The notes under the pieces were generated by a model. It was not told where the DNA came from, did no database searches, and saw only the letters and a program-made list of their open reading frames with translations. Shown here piece after piece: positions 8,189 to 16,942 of a stretch of DNA of 64,000 bases. The stretch comes from Treponema sp. (GTDB lineage: Bacteria; Spirochaetota; Spirochaetia; Treponematales; Breznakiellaceae): positions 1 through 64,000 of the forward strand of contig WQXI01000006.1 in NCBI GenBank assembly GCA_009784935.1. Reading direction: 5' to 3'. Every line of letters begins with the position of its first letter. Position 1 is the first letter of the stretch. The translations under genes were made by a program, and so were the position numbers.

Positions 8189-9632
8189 TACGATTATTAG
8201 TTTTAAAGACGCTTGTTTTTTGTATCCCAAAGCGGAAATATACGCTCTGAATAATATCAATTTATCGGTAAGAGAGGGCGAATTCCTTGCAGTAATGGGT
8301 TCTGAGGGAGCGGGAAAAACGACACTTTGTAAACTTATAAACGGCATTATTCCTCATTTAAGCGGCGGTTCCCTGTCCGGAACCGTCACAGTAGACGGCA
8401 TTTGTACAAAGAGCGCCTCTGTCCCGGAATTGGCACTAAAAGCGGGTATTGTTCTGGATGACCCCGATGCCCAGATTATTACATCGGCTGTTTTTAACGA
8501 AGCGGCTTTTGGTCCCGAGAATGTCCTTTTGCCGGAAGCCGAAGTCAGAGAAAGAGCAGACCTCGCTCTCTGCGCTGCCGGTCTTGATGGTTATAGGGAC
8601 AGGGAACCGGCAACGCTCTCCGGCGGCGAAAAGCAGCGTTTGTCTATCGCGGCGGCGTTAGCGATGAAGAGCAAAATACTGGTTTTGGATGAACCGCTTT
8701 GCCGCCTTGACCCAACGGGAGCTGCGGATGTAATTGCTGTTTTAAAGGACATAAACAAAAGCCAAGGCGTTACTATTATTATGGCTGGTCATAACAGCGC
8801 GGTTTTTGCCGGGTGCGCGGACAGGGTTTGTGTCCTTAAAGACGGGATAATTGCTGCTCTTGATAAGCCGGATGTTATTTTTTCTAATGCTGCTCTTCTC
8901 AAAGAAAACGGGATTCAGCCGCTGGAAAGTTTTGCAAAAAAACCATTTTGCAGTGCAGGTAATTTGATTAAAAAAAACGAAAACGCTGCCATCGAAATAA
9001 AAGATTTTTCGTTTGCATATCCAAACGGCGCATCTTTACAAAAAATTAATTTGTCAATTATGGATAATGACTTTATCGCAATTACCGGAAACAACGGCTG
9101 CGGAAAAACAACTTTGTTAAAAAATATTACAGGGCTTTTACATCCGGACACAGGGGACATTTTTATCCGCGGAAAAAATACAAAAGATTTAAAAATAAGC
9201 GGAATTTCCGAAGAAATCGGCTTTGTTATGCAAAATCCTGACACCCAGATTTTTACCGATTCTGTTTATAAAGAAGTAACATTTGCGCTAAAAAATAAAC
9301 GTCTGCCTAAAGCAGAAATAAAAAAGCGCGCGGAAGACGCATTAAAAACTATGGGTCTTAACGATTATGAAGCATATCCGTTTGTTTTAAGCAGATCGGA
9401 CCGCGCAAAAGTTATAATTGCCTGCGTTATAGCTATGGGCTGCAGGATATTAATATTTGACGAGGTTGATGCCGGCAATGATTATAACGGCAGTAAAAAT
9501 ATAATGAATATTGCCGGAGATTTTCATAAAAAGGGCTTTACTATTATTTTTGTTACGCATAACATGTTTTTGGCGGAAGAATACGCGCATAGGATTGTAA
9601 AAATGGAAAGAGACGGTATTTATGAACTCTAA
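8181..9632 (+). CDS. ecfA: ECF transporter ATPase, two ATP-binding domains fused
   Basis: Powers uptake by ATP hydrolysis. Two ABC domains are fused in 483 residues, replacing the usual separate EcfA and EcfA'. Domain 1 has Walker A GSEGAGKTT, signature LSGGEKQR, Walker B ILVLDEP and H-loop AGHNS. Domain 2 has Walker A GNNGCGKTT, Walker B ILIFDEVDAG and H-loop VTHNM, but its signature is degraded to LSRSDRAK. Because the signature of one domain completes the site of the other, one of the two composite sites is probably weak or inactive. Starts at GTG 8181 inside the ecfT 3' end; the stop overlaps the S gene's start by 11 nt. Confidence 0.92.
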   Translation: MSDTIISFKDACFLYPKAEIYALNNINLSVREGEFLAVMGSEGAGKTTLCKLINGIIPHLSGGSLSGTVTVDGICTKSASVPELALKAGIVLDDPDAQIITSAVFNEAAFGPENVLLPEAEVRERADLALCAAGLDGYRDREPATLSGGEKQRLSIAAALAMKSKILVLDEPLCRLDPTGAADVIAVLKDINKSQGVTIIMAGHNSAVFAGCADRVCVLKDGIIAALDKPDVIFSNAALLKENGIQPLESFAKKPFCSAGNLIKKNENAAIEIKDFSFAYPNGASLQKINLSIMDNDFIAITGNNGCGKTTLLKNITGLLHPDTGDIFIRGKNTKDLKISGISEEIGFVMQNPDTQIFTDSVYKEVTFALKNKRLPKAEIKKRAEDALKTMGLNDYEAYPFVLSRSDRAKVIIACVIAMGCRILIFDEVDAGNDYNGSKNIMNIAGDFHKKGFTIIFVTHNMFLAEEYAHRIVKMERDGIYEL

Positions 9633-10419
9633 AAAATATATTACTGCTCATCCTGCCGTTATTGCGGTATGGGCTGCGGTTGTTGCCGCCGGATATTTAA
9701 TTCCTGCGTTTCCTATTTTAGGAACAGGAGCAAACTTTACATTTGCCAATGTTTTAAATCCATTATCCGGCATTCTTTTTGGTCCTATTGGCGGCGCTCT
9801 TTGTTCTGCGATCGGCGGTTTTATCGGATTTTTTATCGCGCCGATTAAACCGATGATGGGACCTTGGGGATTTATAATCGCTATGACAACGGCGTTTACC
9901 GCGGGCTGTATTGCATGGGGAAGATGGCCTTTAATTTCTGTATCCAATAACGGCAGTTTTATTATTAACGGCGGAATCATCGTTTATATTATTGGAACAA
10001 TTCTCTGGTTTACGCAGGAAATCGGCAGAAGCGTAATTTTTCTTCCTATTATTTTTTATGGTTTAGGTTTTACCGCGATGATAACAGGAATAATATTTTC
10101 TTATAAGATACTTACAGGCAAAAATTATTTTCTTAAAATGGCTGCGGTTTGGCTGTGTTCGTTTGGAGGCCTTATAGGAGGCGCAACTGTCGGTAACTTT
10201 TTTTCTTTGGTATTAATAAGACAACCCAAGGAAGTATGGGCTGTAATCACGGTTCTTGCGCCTATAGAACGCGCTGTTTTTGCGTTAGCTGCAATGCTGA
10301 TAGGCGTTCCGCTTTTAAAAGGACTTAATAAAATGGGTATTACAGCGGGTCCGCAGAGCGAGCTGGCAGAAAATATTCAATCCAATAATTTTCAAGCGGA
10401 AAAAAATCATGAAGATTGA
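9622..10419 (+). CDS. ECF transporter S component, substrate unknown
   Basis: Integral membrane protein of 265 residues with about six hydrophobic segments and Gly-rich turns such as NPLSGILFGPIGGALCSAIGG near the N-terminus, as in ECF substrate-capture proteins. Its place directly after ecfT and ecfA makes it the S subunit. I see no signature of the known biotin, thiamine, riboflavin, folate, cobalt or nickel types. The downstream overlapping amidohydrolase may act on the imported compound. Translation is coupled: ATG 9622 lies inside the ATPase gene. Confidence 0.78.
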   Translation: MNSKKYITAHPAVIAVWAAVVAAGYLIPAFPILGTGANFTFANVLNPLSGILFGPIGGALCSAIGGFIGFFIAPIKPMMGPWGFIIAMTTAFTAGCIAWGRWPLISVSNNGSFIINGGIIVYIIGTILWFTQEIGRSVIFLPIIFYGLGFTAMITGIIFSYKILTGKNYFLKMAAVWLCSFGGLIGGATVGNFFSLVLIRQPKEVWAVITVLAPIERAVFALAAMLIGVPLLKGLNKMGITAGPQSELAENIQSNNFQAEKNHED

Positions 10420-11287
10420 CAGTCATGTTCACGTTACTCCGCCTGATATAAGCGCTGACTGGAAAAGATACGCAAAAAGAGAGCCGCATTTTTCTTTATT
10501 GTCAAACGCCAAGTATAATTTATTTGCTTCTGCAGAGGATGTTTTATCGATAATGAAGATGACGATGACGGAGACGACAACGGAGACGGAACAAAATAAT
10601 TTTGACAAAGCGGTTATTTTTGGCTTTGCGTTCCAAGATCATGGCCTTTGCCGTTATGTAAATGATTATGTAATAGAAAAAATTTCTCAGTATCCGGATA
10701 AATTTATTGGTTTTGCAGTTACGGCGCCCGGCAAAGGCAGAAAGGGAGAAATTGCCGCAAAAGAAATTGAACGCTGTTATAAAGCGGGGCTTAAAGGAGT
10801 TGGAGAACTTTTTCCGCAGGGACAGAACTTTAGTTTAGAAAATAAAAAGGATACAATGGCAGTATGCGGAATCTGCAAAGAACTTAATATACCGCTTTTA
10901 CTGCATACAAACGAAACTGTAGGGCATTACTATGCGGGAAAGTCTAATATAGAACTTAAACAGACCGAAACATTTGTAAAAAATAATCCTGATTTAAAAA
11001 TAATACTTGCGCATTGGGGCGGCGGCATTTTATTTTATGAGACTATGAAAGAAATAAAAGAAAGTTTTAAGAATGTCTATTATGATACAAGTATTTCGCC
11101 GTTTCTTTATGATAAAAGAATCTACAATACGGTAAAAGCGCTGGAACTATGCAGTAAAATTATTTTTGGCAGTGATTTTCCTGTATTGCCGCCGTCGCGG
11201 TATTTAGATGATATTAAAAAAAGCTCATTGTCAGAAAACGAAATTAAAATGATACTCGGCGAAAACGCAAAAAATTTATTATTTTAG
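10409..11287 (+). CDS. Amidohydrolase family TIM-barrel protein
   Basis: Metal-dependent hydrolase or decarboxylase of the amidohydrolase-2 type. Metal ligands visible: DSHVHV at the N-terminus, the strand-5 His in LLHTNE, the strand-6 His in LAHWGGG and the catalytic Asp in FGSDFP. The substrate is unknown. Overlap of 11 nt with the ECF S gene suggests a role in processing what that transporter brings in. Residues about 48-62 are a Met/Thr/Glu-rich insertion encoded by short ACG-type repeats, which interrupts an otherwise normal barrel sequence. The 3' end overlaps the convergent transporter gene by 4 nt. Confidence 0.85.
   Translation: MKIDSHVHVTPPDISADWKRYAKREPHFSLLSNAKYNLFASAEDVLSIMKMTMTETTTETEQNNFDKAVIFGFAFQDHGLCRYVNDYVIEKISQYPDKFIGFAVTAPGKGRKGEIAAKEIERCYKAGLKGVGELFPQGQNFSLENKKDTMAVCGICKELNIPLLLHTNETVGHYYAGKSNIELKQTETFVKNNPDLKIILAHWGGGILFYETMKEIKESFKNVYYDTSISPFLYDKRIYNTVKALELCSKIIFGSDFPVLPPSRYLDDIKKSSLSENEIKMILGENAKNLLF
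10554..10591 (+). repeat. Short GA(C/T)GACG/ACGGAGACG microsatellite in the amidohydrolase
   Basis: Overlapping copies of GATGACG and ACGGAGACG encode a low-complexity Met/Thr/Glu stretch in the amidohydrolase. The composition differs from the flanking codons. It probably arose by slippage and stays in frame. Confidence 0.55.
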
Positions 11288-12222
11288 TTTTTTTTGATAA
11301 GGAGCCTGCCCATTATTGCAGCGACAGTCTGCTGAAAAATTAAGCTTAAAAGCACAGGTAATACAGCAGCCTCCGGGAAAAACGCGACGGCGATAGTCAT
11401 AACCGCGCTGTTGTTTCTGAGTCCTCCTGCAATTACCAAAGAAGCGCTTTTTTGCCTGCCGCAGTTTCCAAAAATACCAAAAACTTTTGCAAGTAAGAAT
11501 CCTATTGTAGTAAGCGCGACACAGAGAGCGGCAACAGACCAGACTAACGGATCATTAAAATGCACGATAGATGATATCGCTGATGAATTAGCGGCTATTA
11601 CAAGTATCAGGCAAATTTTAGCAAAAGGATCCAGAGCAGGGCAGATAACACGGGGGATTTTTCCTTTGCTTGTTTCGTTTAAGGTGACGCCGATTATTGT
11701 CGGGACTACAACCATAAAAAGCAGCGAAATTATTATTCCGCTCATATCCATTTGAATTTTTGCGCCCAAAAATAACAGCATTGTAGCGGGAACAACAAGC
11801 GGCGCAAGCATTGTATCCAAAAGGATTAATGTTAAACCAAGAGCTTTATCCCCTTTAAAAATCGCAACCCAAATAAAACCCGAAACAGCTGTTGGACCTG
11901 CAAACAAAAGAACAAAACCGGTAATTATATCTGTGTTAGTAAAAAAAAACGAAGACGACGAAAGCGCCGCAAGCGGCATTAAGATATGACTTACAATAAA
12001 AAACAGTATAATCGGCAGGGGGCTTCTTACAGACGCGCCAAGTTCGCCGGCTTTTAATTTTAATGCTCCGGAAAAAGTCATAATGCCGAACAATAAAATA
12101 ACCAGCGGGCGCAGATGAATAAAAACCCCGGGAAAAAATAAACCCAGCGCGACAGCCAGCGGAGTTGTAACAGGTATCAGGCGATCTAAAATACGATTTA
12201 ATTTATTAAGTCCAAAAGACAC
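11284..12222 (-). CDS. BASS-family (bile acid:sodium symporter-like) transporter
   Basis: Inner-membrane protein of 312 residues with about nine or ten hydrophobic helices. The Gly/Pro-rich HILMPLAAL and FAGPTAVSGFIW segments and the C-terminal GGLRNNSAVMTIAVAFF helix break are typical of the BASS fold, in which such broken helices bind sodium and an organic anion. Family members carry organic acids such as pyruvate, pantoate or bile acids; the substrate here is unknown. GTG 12222 overlaps the stop of the OmpA-type gene by one base (TAGTG), so it is translated with the envelope operon although its role differs. Confidence 0.82.
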   Translation of the reverse strand: MSFGLNKLNRILDRLIPVTTPLAVALGLFFPGVFIHLRPLVILLFGIMTFSGALKLKAGELGASVRSPLPIILFFIVSHILMPLAALSSSSFFFTNTDIITGFVLLFAGPTAVSGFIWVAIFKGDKALGLTLILLDTMLAPLVVPATMLLFLGAKIQMDMSGIIISLLFMVVVPTIIGVTLNETSKGKIPRVICPALDPFAKICLILVIAANSSAISSIVHFNDPLVWSVAALCVALTTIGFLLAKVFGIFGNCGRQKSASLVIAGGLRNNSAVMTIAVAFFPEAAVLPVLLSLIFQQTVAAIMGRLLIKKN

Positions 12223-13457
12223 TAGTTCTCCAGTATGGTAATTTCTACCCTTCTGTTTCTTCGCATTCCTTCTTCTGTAGTGTTATCTGCAATAGGTCTC
12301 TCCGCGCCGAATCCTCTTATTACCATCCTGTCGGCAGTACGTACCTGCTTAGATAAAAAATAATCAGCTACTGTTCTTGCTCTGTCCTGCGAGAGTCTCA
12401 TTCTTCCCTCTGCAGTGCCTGCAAGCGCAGTGTGTCCGCTTACCAGTATATCTCTGTCTTGATAACGCATTAAAATTTCCGCTATTCTGTCAAGTTTTTC
12501 CTGTTCGCCGGGAAGCATTCTTGCGGAGTCAGGATAAAATCTTATATCTTCTAAACTTATCGCAATGCCTTCTTCTACCGCTCTTACCTGAACATCAGGA
12601 ATCTGCAGGCGGTTAATTTCTTCTGTGATTTCGGAAATTATTCTGTCCCTGTCCATTTGTTCTGACTCTATAAATTCAGCTTCTGCTGTTCCGCGGAATT
12701 CTATAACTTGTCCGTTAGACATTGTAAAAATAATGCGGAAAGTTTCGGTATACGCAACAGGCTGCCCAAGCTGCCTGTCCCAATGTACAAGCTGATTAAA
12801 TGTTCCTGATATTCTAACAGGATAAATTCTTCCCTGTACCGGCTGAGGACGGGATTCTATATTATAATTAACCGAAAATGACGGATAACTTTTATCTTTC
12901 CACTGGCGGTAGCCTACATATTCATAAAACGCGTTAAAAGGAATGCGGTATGGCTCACGTATTCCGAACGCGTCGCGGAAATCATGAACCTCGTGCGCTT
13001 CTGCATGCCATCTTTCACCGACCTGCAAAGCTCTGTCAGGAAAAACAGGAACATTGCGCACAACCGGCATATAGTACTGCGGATCTATTGTAAGGCGTCC
13101 GAGTTTATCGCGTTCAAATACTGAATCATATTCCCTGTTCCATTGAAACGATGTTGACGCATTTTGATCTCTGGACTGTGAATCATAAATTACGCGTTCG
13201 GAAGTCTGAAAAACCGCCCTGTGGAGGCCTTTTCCGTCTCTTACATCAGTAACGTCAACAGCAACCCTGTTAAGTATTTCTGCGCGGTGGCTTAATACAT
13301 TATTAATTAAAACAGCCTGATCTACCTTTGATAAAATTCTGTATTGATCGCCTGTAGTGTGCCTAAATTCAAAAACTTCCGCTGTTAAATTTAAAGAAAC
13401 AAGCGAGAACACTATCGAGAACCCTATTAACTTAAACAAGGATAAAGTTCTTGTCAT
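12222..13457 (-). CDS. Exported protein with C-terminal OmpA/peptidoglycan-binding domain
   Basis: 411 residues with an N-terminal signal peptide (hydrophobic residues about 8-26), a ~260-residue middle region rich in beta strands without a family I can name, and a C-terminal OmpA/MotB-like domain. The domain marks are SGHTALAG, the RARTVADYFL helix, RGFGAERPIADN and NRRVEITIL. This domain holds peptidoglycan through its meso-diamino acid, so the protein should tether the outer membrane or periplasmic machinery to the wall. It lies third from the end in an envelope operon after mltD. Confidence 0.85.
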   Translation of the reverse strand: MTRTLSLFKLIGFSIVFSLVSLNLTAEVFEFRHTTGDQYRILSKVDQAVLINNVLSHRAEILNRVAVDVTDVRDGKGLHRAVFQTSERVIYDSQSRDQNASTSFQWNREYDSVFERDKLGRLTIDPQYYMPVVRNVPVFPDRALQVGERWHAEAHEVHDFRDAFGIREPYRIPFNAFYEYVGYRQWKDKSYPSFSVNYNIESRPQPVQGRIYPVRISGTFNQLVHWDRQLGQPVAYTETFRIIFTMSNGQVIEFRGTAEAEFIESEQMDRDRIISEITEEINRLQIPDVQVRAVEEGIAISLEDIRFYPDSARMLPGEQEKLDRIAEILMRYQDRDILVSGHTALAGTAEGRMRLSQDRARTVADYFLSKQVRTADRMVIRGFGAERPIADNTTEEGMRRNRRVEITILEN

Positions 13458-13459
13458 TT

Positions 13460-14344
13460 TTATTCTCCGTTAAATTCATATCTAAGCACAGAGCTGTCCA
13501 ATATAAATGCAACCCTGCCTTGAGATAAAAGACTGCGGTTTTCTTCCGAAGAAATTATCAATAAAGCGTCGTTTCTGTCAATTATAAGATCTGTCGGAGA
13601 AATACCAAATACTCCGCGCGCAAAAATCCGCAAAGGTCTTTGTCCTACAACTTCCTGCAGTTCCGGCGAAAGACCGGATGGATGGTTACTCTGAAAAATA
13701 CTTTGCATTGCAGAATATTTTACCATTGCAGAATTACGCGGATCGACTGTGTTTCGTTCATAGATAAGGTTCATTTCGCTGTCCCAGATTTTTGGAAAAA
13801 GACAAGGTATAGGAAGCGCTGTGCTTCTCATGCCATGAACCGGAAGATTCTCTGCCGCGATAATTATTATACCTGTGTACTGTGCGGAAGAAACAGGATT
13901 TAATGTTCTTGTTACAGGAGCGGGACGGTTGTGACGCATAAGAGCGGAACTTATATTTAAAAGCGAGATTGTATGAGAAGCGGAAATGCTTCGCATATCA
14001 GGGGAAAGCGCGGGAGCTACAGAAGAAGCGCCGAGAGCGAGGGTTTCTATTTCTGCAAGTGTAAAATCGCCTCTTTCTACAAGATCGCCTATAGTAGAAG
14101 ATGAATCTACCTGTATCGATAAAATACCGGGTCTAATCAGGTTTACATAACTTTCCCTCAAAAGTGATTCTCCCTGAGATCTCCCTGCAGGAAGCCTAAC
14201 CCCTGCCGAAATTAAATCAAGCGAAACCCGGGCGTTTATTTGATTGATGTCCCAATCTACAGCCCCGTTAATGCCGGTTTTTAACTGTCCAAAAGCCGCT
14301 ATTGGGGTAATTATTATCAATAATATGATCAGTTTTTTAAACAT
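13460..14344 (-). CDS. Exported protein of unknown function
   Basis: 294 residues with a clear signal peptide (FKKLIILLIIITPIAAFG) and no further membrane segment, so periplasmic or outer-membrane associated. No known domain is recognised. The middle and C-terminal parts alternate beta-like strands, with PTDLIIDRNDALLIIS and a GRVAFILDSS ending. It sits exactly between mltD and the OmpA-type gene, overlapping mltD's stop by one base and 2 nt from the next gene. It is thus cotranslated with wall-remodelling and wall-binding proteins and probably works with them. Confidence 0.7.
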   Translation of the reverse strand: MFKKLIILLIIITPIAAFGQLKTGINGAVDWDINQINARVSLDLISAGVRLPAGRSQGESLLRESYVNLIRPGILSIQVDSSSTIGDLVERGDFTLAEIETLALGASSVAPALSPDMRSISASHTISLLNISSALMRHNRPAPVTRTLNPVSSAQYTGIIIIAAENLPVHGMRSTALPIPCLFPKIWDSEMNLIYERNTVDPRNSAMVKYSAMQSIFQSNHPSGLSPELQEVVGQRPLRIFARGVFGISPTDLIIDRNDALLIISSEENRSLLSQGRVAFILDSSVLRYEFNGE

Positions 14345-15789
14345 TACTCTATTATCGGCACTCTTAGGGTTCTTCCTGTATTGAGTATATCAGTTAATTG
14401 CATGCCGTTTGCTTCTGCCAAAGCCTGCGGGGTTGTGCCGTACCTTCTGCTTAAAGACCAGAAAGTTTCTCCCCTTTGTACAACATGCATCCCGGGTGTC
14501 CTCTGAACCGAAGGAGCGGCAGCGGCTGACCTTTGCGGCGCGGCTGTCTGAGCAGCCGAACCCGATCCTGCTCCCGTCAAGGCGGGAATAACCACTGTTT
14601 CTCCAAGTCTCAGGTAACGTCTGGAAATCCCCGGATTGTGCTGTTCTATCATAGCGACGGAGGTTCCGTAGTTTCTGGACATTGACCATAATGTATCGCC
14701 TTGTCTTACAACATGGTAATGATACCGGATCAATCTTAAATCTTCGCGTTCCAGTATTTCTGTTACAAGTTCCATATATTCTGCCGGTATTTTCAGCCTG
14801 TGATTGCTGTCCAGAGGAGTAATACCGTGTATAAGTTCCGCGTTTAGGCGGCGCATTAAAGCGCGGTCAATGCCTGCTTCGTCAGCGATAATATCGATAG
14901 AAACCTGACGCTGAAGCGGAATGTCTATCCATTCGAATCTTTCATGCCAGACATTTAAGCCAAATCTTCTCGGCTGCGAAACGACATACGAAACGGCGAT
15001 TAATCTCGGCACAAAATTTATTGTTTCCGGCCTTAAATCCCTTCTGCTGCTTAATTCCCAATAATCGTTTCTACCTGTTCTCTGAATCGCGCGGGTCACT
15101 GCTCCAAGACCGCTGTTGTAGGCGGCAAGCGTCAGTTTCCAGCAGCCGAGCCTTCTGTGTTCGTCTTCGAGCTTTTGCAAAGCGCCTTTTGTTGATTTAA
15201 TAAAATCACGTCTCTCATCGACAAGATCAGAAACCTTCATGCCATAAGGCGAAATACTGTTCATCATAAACTGCCAAAGCCCCATAGCTCCCGAGCGGCT
15301 TCTGGCTGTTATTTGAAAGCCGGATTCAATAATCGGCAGATAGATGAGTTCCGGCGGTAAACCCCTTTGTGTAACTTCTTCTCTGATAAAGGGCATATAA
15401 ATACTTGCGCGGTCTAATACCGCGTTTAGCATAGCAATGCCGCTCGGGCTTGAGTACTGAGCAATATAGTGCTGTGTAAGCGGCTGTTCCAGCGCTTTTT
15501 GCGTTAATAGAGAATTATGGGCAGGTTCAAATTGAAAAGAAGATGAAAGCGATTGAACGGGAAGAGAAGCGTCGGGTCTTGATGAACGAAGAGGTCTTTC
15601 GAAAACTTCCGTTTCAGCTTCGGCTTCGAACGCCCATGATAAATTTGCGCACAATATTAATATTAAGAGAATTACCACGGATTTCTGCTGTCTTGCGGGC
15701 AGCTTGGAGTAACACTGAGAAAAAAAGGGTTTTTGAATTATAACTCTGCGAAACTCTGTGTCCTCTGTGGTAAAAAATCTTTGCTTCAA
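14344..15789 (-). CDS. mltD: Membrane-bound lytic transglycosylase D with two LysM domains
   Basis: Cleaves peptidoglycan glycan strands in the periplasm. Order: signal-type helix (LLILILCANLSWA), SLT domain with catalytic Glu in LPIIESGFQ and support motifs SGAMGLWQFM and AAYNSGLGAV, then two LysM wall-binding repeats (about 350-395 and 440-485; VVRQGDTLWSMS and VVQRGETFWSLS). Start: TTG 15789 has a well-spaced GGAG and overlaps the upstream stop; an ATG at 15819 has no Shine-Dalgarno. The first ~20 codons run through a dispersed repeat (15742-15771), giving an unusually long, odd pre-signal segment. The native start may have been displaced by the repeat. Confidence 0.9.
   Translation of the reverse strand: MKQRFFTTEDTEFRRVIIQKPFFSQCYSKLPARQQKSVVILLILILCANLSWAFEAEAETEVFERPLRSSRPDASLPVQSLSSSFQFEPAHNSLLTQKALEQPLTQHYIAQYSSPSGIAMLNAVLDRASIYMPFIREEVTQRGLPPELIYLPIIESGFQITARSRSGAMGLWQFMMNSISPYGMKVSDLVDERRDFIKSTKGALQKLEDEHRRLGCWKLTLAAYNSGLGAVTRAIQRTGRNDYWELSSRRDLRPETINFVPRLIAVSYVVSQPRRFGLNVWHERFEWIDIPLQRQVSIDIIADEAGIDRALMRRLNAELIHGITPLDSNHRLKIPAEYMELVTEILEREDLRLIRYHYHVVRQGDTLWSMSRNYGTSVAMIEQHNPGISRRYLRLGETVVIPALTGAGSGSAAQTAAPQRSAAAAPSVQRTPGMHVVQRGETFWSLSRRYGTTPQALAEANGMQLTDILNTGRTLRVPIIE
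15742..15771. repeat. Dispersed CTCTGTG-type repeat inside the mltD 5' end
   Basis: The plus strand carries CTCTGCGAAACTCTGTG followed by CCTCTGTGGT, the same word family as at 145-183, 27758-27861 and 38628-38724. It lies in the first codons of mltD and is translated in that frame as part of the pre-signal region. Confidence 0.6.
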
Positions 15790-16880
15790 AATTTTTCTCC
15801 GTAATAAATACCTGCCCATTCCCAGCGTCCGTGTATATCCGGATCCTGCGGGAAACTTATCTTTCTAAAATACAGATACCATGTATTTAATGATATAGAC
15901 CAGCCTGTTGTTCTAAGAAATGCTTCATTTGCATTGGATGATGCGTCAAGAGTAGGCGCGTATCTGATATTGTTGCCGTACATAAACTGCGCAAGGTTAA
16001 AGGCAGTCATTCTTACATTGTCGGCTTCTGTCTGCTCCCATGACCTTGCAAAAAAGTTCACTTTTGCCTGATAACGCATAAGTGTCCATGGATTATTTTC
16101 GTCTATCGCTTCTTCTACAGATCTTCTTAAAGCGGGCAGGCTTTCGAAAGTCCAGTCTTTGGCAGACCTGCTAAAGTCTACCTGATGTCTTGCGTACTGG
16201 TCGGCGTTCTGAAAACCCGGTACAACAGTCCCTGTAAACGGAAGATAAGCCGCATATGCCGCAATCGCGCCGTTCCAGTCGCCCACCCGTTCGCAGGCCT
16301 GGCCAAGCATAAAATAAGCGACGCCTAAATCAATTTTATCCGGAAACCTTGTAATTAATTCATTGTAATACCAGACTTGGTGCTGTGGATTATCGTTTAG
16401 ATTAATTAGATATCTTAAACAGACAAGATGAATTGATTCGTCATTTATATATAAATCCGGATAATTTTTTACAATAAGGTCAAAATACAATGCAGCTATA
16501 GGTTCAGAATTCTGCTGAAGAAAAGCGTACGCAATCATCAGGTAATAATAGCTGTTATACGGATTTGCAGGGTCATTAATGATTACCGCGCTTAAATAGT
16601 GCGTAAGCCTTTCATAGTCCCCAAGACGGGCAAAACTGGCTGCAATTTCCCTGTTTACAGCGAATTCGCCTTCGCTTCCGGGCTCTTCCAAACTTAAAAG
16701 GGTGAATAATTCTATGAATTTTTCTCTATTTTCACTGTTACCTGTGATATAGTATGGATCAACACCTGACAAATTTCCTTTGCCCGACATGCCGCACGAT
16801 ACAATTGATACAATTATTATTAAAACCGGGAAAAAAACAGCAAAATATATAAAAAGTGCGGGTTTTCTTCTTGTATCCAT
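15786..16880 (-). CDS. TPR-like lipoprotein
   Basis: 364 residues with a signal peptide ending in a spirochete-style lipobox (SIVSC, Cys about residue 29), so the mature protein should be lipid-anchored. The body is helical, with repeated Tyr/Ala-rich motifs such as YYYLMIAYAFLQQNSEPIA and AYFMLGQACERVGDWNGAI that resemble tetratricopeptide repeats. It is first in the envelope operon with mltD and overlaps mltD's start. It probably acts as a scaffold for wall synthesis or remodelling, by analogy with other TPR lipoproteins. It is divergently oriented to another TPR lipoprotein at 16943, with a 62-nt gap between them. Confidence 0.75.
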   Translation of the reverse strand: MDTRRKPALFIYFAVFFPVLIIIVSIVSCGMSGKGNLSGVDPYYITGNSENREKFIELFTLLSLEEPGSEGEFAVNREIAASFARLGDYERLTHYLSAVIINDPANPYNSYYYLMIAYAFLQQNSEPIAALYFDLIVKNYPDLYINDESIHLVCLRYLINLNDNPQHQVWYYNELITRFPDKIDLGVAYFMLGQACERVGDWNGAIAAYAAYLPFTGTVVPGFQNADQYARHQVDFSRSAKDWTFESLPALRRSVEEAIDENNPWTLMRYQAKVNFFARSWEQTEADNVRMTAFNLAQFMYGNNIRYAPTLDASSNANEAFLRTTGWSISLNTWYLYFRKISFPQDPDIHGRWEWAGIYYGEKF

Positions 16881-16942
16881 TGTTTATAATACTATCATTA
16901 TGTTATGATTTTGTATATATCTATTCATTCGGATAATAAAAA

